In this document: piece after piece, positions 23,471 through 64,000 of the stretch
How the letters are laid out: every line of letters starts with the position of its first letter
How positions within the stretch are numbered: position 1 is the stretch's first letter
Assembly: GCF_964340395.1 (NCBI RefSeq)
Contig: NC_135558.1
Span: forward strand, 5,921,001 to 5,985,000
Direction: 5' to 3'
Length of the DNA: 64,000 bases
Source: Glandiceps talaboti
Taxonomy: Eukaryota > Hemichordata > Enteropneusta > Spengelidae
Program-made: the position numbers and the translations under genes
Notes under the pieces: generated by a model
What the model was told of the DNA's origin: nothing
What the model saw: the letters and a program-made list of their open reading frames with translations, nothing else
The model's database searches: none

Positions 23471-23633
23471 TGTCTTGGAATTGACCTCAGTCAAGGTGTC
23501 TTATATTTTCTTGTTCTGTGATTTAGTCCTTATGTGACGGTGGTGTTGGCTGTAAGTGGTGGGAAGGTCAATTTTTAAATTCCATAGCAGAGCATATAGA
23601 CCTGGTTAAAATGGCATCGAATCGAAGTACTGT

Positions 23634-23719
23634 ATACATACATACATACATACATACATACATACATACATACATACATACATACATACATACATACATA
23701 CATACATACATACATACAT

Positions 23720-23770
<51 letters not shown>

Positions 23771-23834
23771 TACATACATACATACATACATACATACATA
23801 CATACATACATACATACATACATACATACATACA
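23634..23834. repeat. Compound TACA / CA microsatellite (about 200 bp)
   Basis: (CATA)n, then (CA)n at about 23737-23766, then (CATA)n again. Frames across it are repeat artefacts. Confidence 0.97.
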
Positions 23835-24316
23835 GTACTTTGATTTTATATATAAATTAAAACGAATCTTCTTGTAGTGCGTGCGTTGAATAACAGGTCT
23901 GAAGCTTGTGACGATGACTTCGAAATTATCAATAATAGTTTCATTATGCAAATATGGACATTCTTAACAGTTATTATCTAGTCGACGTCCAAATGTTATC
24001 ATTGGCTTCAAATCTGTCTTCACCCGTCCAGCTCAATGAGACAGCATGAACCAAAAGTTGTTGATATACAAAAGTTAGGCCTATTAACTCCCAACTGTTA
24101 GAATGATGTAAACAGTAACATTATAAGTAGCGTCCTCATAAGACAAATCACAGTCCCTCTATCATAGAGGAACTGAGCATTACCTTATAACCATTCTCGC
24201 AAACCAGAGTTATTATTTCTACCACTACATTTCGAAATAGTGGGCCAGTGGGAGGCTCGTTAAGAACGTTGCCGTAAAACAGGCCGTGGTTTGCGACGAT
24301 GCTTATAAACGTCTTT

Positions 24317-24465
24317 ATCTCGCGGTGAGTGAACTTGAAACAAGTGTAATTTTACCCCTTTCATATAGAGTTGGCTAAACACGTCAATATTATCGATATT
24401 ATCGACATTTTATTGTGTTCCGATAGAAACATTCTGATACATATCTCGGGAAACAAGTGCCTGTG
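24317..24465 (+). mobile_element. MITE-like repeat, copy A
   Basis: Runs from ATCTCGCGGTGAGTGAACTTG through TGTAATTTTACCCCTTTCAT and AGTTGGCTAAACACGTCAAT to TCTCGGGAAACAAGTGCCTG. The same sequence, diverged, is inverted at 25867-26010 and partly repeated at 26012-26124. Confidence 0.75.
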
Positions 24466-25742
24466 ATAAAACAATCCTATGATTCCAATTAGGTAACTCG
24501 GCAATAGCTCATCGACGTACCTGTGCAACAGGAAATAACTACACAATGTTCATGTTTATCTTGTCATGTTTAGACTAGGACAGGCTTTGACCTTTACATT
24601 GCCTACAGTATACCATTTATCGGCTACTTATCACTGTGGGACAAGCTCGTAAGCCGAAGACGACAGACAATGAATAAATAAATCTTCATTTACAAGCTGA
24701 AAGATAAGGAGAAATGATAAAAGAAAGGAAATGTGTGGGAAAGACCATTGTTTACAATACAATAACTCCATGAATACACATCTTCTAATGTGCTCCCCTT
24801 TTCCCTTCCAGGGCGTTGACCTGACACTGGGAGGATGAAAACAACATTTATTTACTAGTACTGTGTCTCCCTTGTCTTGTCTGTGTTATTTAATAGTAAG
24901 CTTACATAGGTAAAAACTTCAATAGTGCTTTTATGTGAATTACTTGGTTGCCAATCCTGTCCTTGTAGGAAAAAAAACAACAAATGGAAAAAACCTAGAA
25001 ATGTCTTGGCGGAGCAAGGATGCTTCTGTAAAGCAGGAGAAATGTCTACTAGTGGGAGCAAATGCCAAGACTTTCTTTGAAGAACTGGAATGGGGTTGTT
25101 GAACTTGTTTACCAGTGAAATTTAAAACCTTAGTATATCTTAGGTACTTGTAAGCGACATTTCAGGGAAGCTCTGCGTGTTTTGTGAACACAAATATTGT
25201 TTTGCGCTAGTTTCAAGTGTAAACTGATATCTCGGCTTATCTTGGGAAAAACTATCGCACACGCCTTTGATAGCATCACAGTCTTTCTACACGAATGCGG
25301 ATACGGACAAAGGAATTTGTTGCGTTTCAAGAACGGTGATAGAGGGACTGGGATAGTACACATAAACACTCTACCCATCAACTTGTTCAGTTGGTGAAAG
25401 TTGTGATTGTTTACGAAACGATATACCCCCTGGCAGCTCTAGTACATGTGTACATACCCCATCTATCTAACCCGTCACCCGTAACTATAGCAACCACGTG
25501 CGCTATTGTAACAACCATATAAACAAATATCAGAAATATTATCGGAATATCGTCCCACGCCACTTTTCATTCTCAAAATAACTTTGATATCTCTGTAAAT
25601 GTCTTTGCAATGGTATCCACTTTAAAAAACGATAGTGTCACGAATTTTTGACCTCAATTCAACTTTCTAATCGCGCGTATCGTGACAACTTCTGTCTTGC
25701 AAGATCGAAGGGAGCGGAAGTCAGGTGCCCCATATACATCTT

Positions 25743-25762
25743 AGACCACTATAATGTGGTCT
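25743..25762. repeat. Small hairpin AGACCAC/GTGGTCT
   Basis: Perfect 7-bp stem with a 6-base loop, followed by GAG. A near-identical hairpin followed by the same GAG lies at 31511-31528. Confidence 0.6.
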
Positions 25763-25866
25763 GAGTTTACATGTAATATTTTTTTCTGTGTATGCAATTG
25801 AATTCTGAGAATCAATTGTGACCACGTATGAGTGTTTGACTTCGCAGTGAAAAAGATACAGCCATT

Positions 25867-26010
25867 ACTTGTTTTCCGAGATATGTATCAGAACATTTAT
25901 ATCAGAATACTATAAAATGTCGATAATATCGACATATTTAGCCAACTGTATATGAAAGGGGTAAAATTACACTTGTTTCTATGATCGCGCAAGTTCATCC
26001 ACCGCGAGAT
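25867..26010 (-). mobile_element. MITE-like repeat, copy B (inverted)
   Basis: Read on the - strand it matches copy A, including ATCTCGCGGTGGATGAACTTG and TTTTACCCCTTTCATATACA. It carries a few extra bases (GCGCGATCATA region) relative to copy A. Confidence 0.75.
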
Positions 26011-26011
26011 G

Positions 26012-26124
26012 TTCATATACAGTTGGCTATTAACACGTCAATATTATTGATATTATCGATATTTTATTGTGTTCCTGATATAAATGTTCTGATATAATAT
26101 ATCTCGGGAAACGAGTGCCTGTGG
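26012..26124 (+). mobile_element. MITE-like repeat, copy C (forms an inverted pair with B)
   Basis: Starts TTCATATACAGTTGGCTA, the exact reverse complement of 25939-25956 in copy B, then TAACACGTCAATATTATTGA to CTCGGGAAACGAGTGCCTGT as in copy A. B and C together form a long imperfect foldback. Confidence 0.75.
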
Positions 26125-27239
26125 AAAAAGACCTAGTCGGAAGCAACAGACAAACAAACAGGCTGTATGTCTGTTTACCAGACAAATACTGGTGATAAAA
26201 CTGCACAGTGCCTTGCTTTGTCAAAAGATTCGTGGTCGTTCTCTTGATTACACGTGGGATTTATTGCGTATAGTCCATACAACCATGTACTAGAGTAAGT
26301 TATGTCATACACCCTGAAGGGTATATGGTTATGTACCCCACTGTGGAAGTTTTGCCTGATACCCTTATCGCTAATACTATTAAAATAAAACATATCTTGG
26401 GTATTAGAGAGACGCGAGACCTGTCTAAATCGTAGCCTTGTACCCAATCATAGTATCATAGTAGTTCCCCCGCATTTATTGTAATCTTCTTGTACCACAT
26501 GACAGAACGCATTTCCCATTTGGTAGCCTATATTATTAAATCATAGGCCTATATACAAAGTCTTCTCTGTGATTGAGTATATATACGACAGTCGTTCAGA
26601 TTTCTTGCTATATAAATTACCACAAAGATCATTGTAAACAACAAGATTATGTAGTCAGTGTAATGTATGTATTTGCAGAAGTACTACACATGTACAACCC
26701 CGCTTGTGTTATCAAACCGGCGGCACTGTGCGGCAAATCCTTACACATAGCTTAGGCTAGAACTAAGCAAGACCGACAAATGTGGGTGATAAGAGTAGTT
26801 TATTTGCCCAACTTTTTTTCGGTACCAGATTCCAGAGAAGAACTGGAATGCCTGCATGGGTTGCAATTCTGACATATCGTGGAGGGTTATACTTCCATGG
26901 TGGAATTTACGATGATCGCCAACCATGAATGACTATTATGTCAGATGAAACACCAAAATGCCGATAAACACTGTAAAGAGATATCGAGATCGCACCGATA
27001 GTGTCGAATTAAGTAAACACAGGAAACGCTTTAGCTCATTAGCATATTGATAAGGCTCATTTACATAAAAGTATACATTTACACACAGTACAGAGGGACA
27101 GCATGCAGTGCAGAACTTTGAATCCGCTTACCGTCGACTGGGCTCAAAGTTTTCACTGACAAATTTTCTCATTTTTTTCCGATTTATGACACTTTCATAG
27201 CCAAACTTCCAGTTTATATATATTCTTCATTGACATGGA

Positions 27240-27466
27240 TGTGCGTGTGACGCACCTTTGAGTAATTCCTTCTCATCTATGACCGGATTTTGTCCGTGCC
27301 CAGAACTAGTCGTCTGCTGCCAGTGCTGGTCCATTCAGTGAAGTTTCGCCGTGTACTTCGCGTAGTGTGTAAACTTTGCTGGACTGAGGGGCAAAATATT
27401 TTTGACTACGTTTAATAGGTCCATTCATTCAGCAATTTGCGTTTGATAGCGACAAAACTTTTAACA
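27240..27466 (+). promoter_or_regulatory. Probable hemicentin promoter / 5' UTR
   Basis: Locally GC- and CpG-richer than the flanks and directly upstream of the signal-peptide exon. An in-frame TAG at 27416-27418 precedes the start codon. No clear TATA box or transcription start was identified, so the limits are approximate. Confidence 0.4.
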
Positions 27467-63527
<36,061 letters not shown>

Positions 63528-64000
63528 GTACTGTTAACACTTTCAGGACTGGAAACTTTCCCGCCAAAATTTTTGAACAAAAATTCTTGTTTCTCTGTAA
63601 TTTTTGGAAAAAGATCAACTTTATTTTAGATCAGAATTCAAGAAATATTACTTCCCAATGAAGTAATATTCTTAAATTTTAGAAAATGTTCTTACAATCA
63701 AGTTTCTATTTATTCCAATGTTGTCTCTAGGAATGAAAGGGTTAAAGAATTTACAATGAGTTAGCCAAAAGCATCCTGTTTTTATGACCCAGACTCACTG
63801 AAGCCCTGTGAATACTGCAGTGTGTATATTTCAAGAAGCATGTGTCTATATAGTGTCAGTCTGATTTATATGCATTTGTGCAACTTTGTTTTGCTTTTTA
63901 CTTATATCTCCTGTTTTCTTATGTTTGTGTTGTTGAAGGCAAAATTTTTAATGAAGTTTATTTAAAATCAGTGAGCTAGTAATTACTAATCAAGGTCCAA
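63528..64000. other. Start of hemicentin intron 15
   Basis: AT-rich, no coding similarity seen. The next Ig exon lies outside the window. Confidence 0.7.

Noticed and set aside
23568-23951. Open frames rich in MYVCMYVC / IHTYIHTY
   Set aside because: Translation of the TACA/CA microsatellite in all frames.
27437-27466. An earlier hemicentin start at 27437
   Set aside because: That position is TTG, not ATG. The first in-frame ATG after the TAG at 27416 is 27467, which directly begins a good signal peptide.

Overview
The window looks like nuclear DNA from an invertebrate animal. Coding sequence is sparse and split into short exons with GT..AG introns, intergenic and intronic DNA is AT-rich, and there are many CA, TACA, TA and GATA microsatellites, long poly-G tracts and decayed DNA transposons. 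The two genes I can recognise are animal proteins. Their closeness to the vertebrate proteins, and the size of the introns, suggest a marine deuterostome such as a lancelet or hemichordate, but a lophotrochozoan is not excluded. I cannot name the species from sequence alone.

Layout: (1) 1-5970, no gene recognised, a few short local repeats. (2) 5971-16508 plus a 3' UTR, the SET/TAF-I nucleosome-assembly and PP2A-inhibitor gene on the + strand. All seven coding exons assemble in frame into about 285 residues. Introns 2 and 5 carry a 33-bp and a 51-bp minisatellite. (3) About 17,600-27,400, an intergenic stretch rich in relics of DNA transposons (terminal-inverted-repeat, hairpin and inverted-pair elements), with a twin CRE-like site. 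(4) 27467 to beyond the right end, the 5' part of a hemicentin gene on the + strand. Fifteen exons assemble without a frame break into about 1085 residues: signal peptide, von Willebrand A domain, hemicentin linker region and seven Ig domains. The first intron is 17.3 kb. A 1.9-kb hAT-type transposon with a perfect 8-bp target duplication sits in intron 10.

The genes are functionally unrelated: SET is a nuclear chaperone and phosphatase inhibitor, hemicentin a secreted basement-membrane protein. Their adjacency may still matter, because from memory human SET and HMCN2 both lie in 9q34.11, so this may be an old linkage. No tRNA, rRNA, CRISPR or bacterial operon structure was seen. I found nothing I would call a new biological system. 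The most informative observations are the dateable hAT insertion, the transposon families, the minisatellite apparently born inside a dispersed repeat, the fully in-frame but probably non-coding 41-copy VNTR, and the possible SET-hemicentin synteny.
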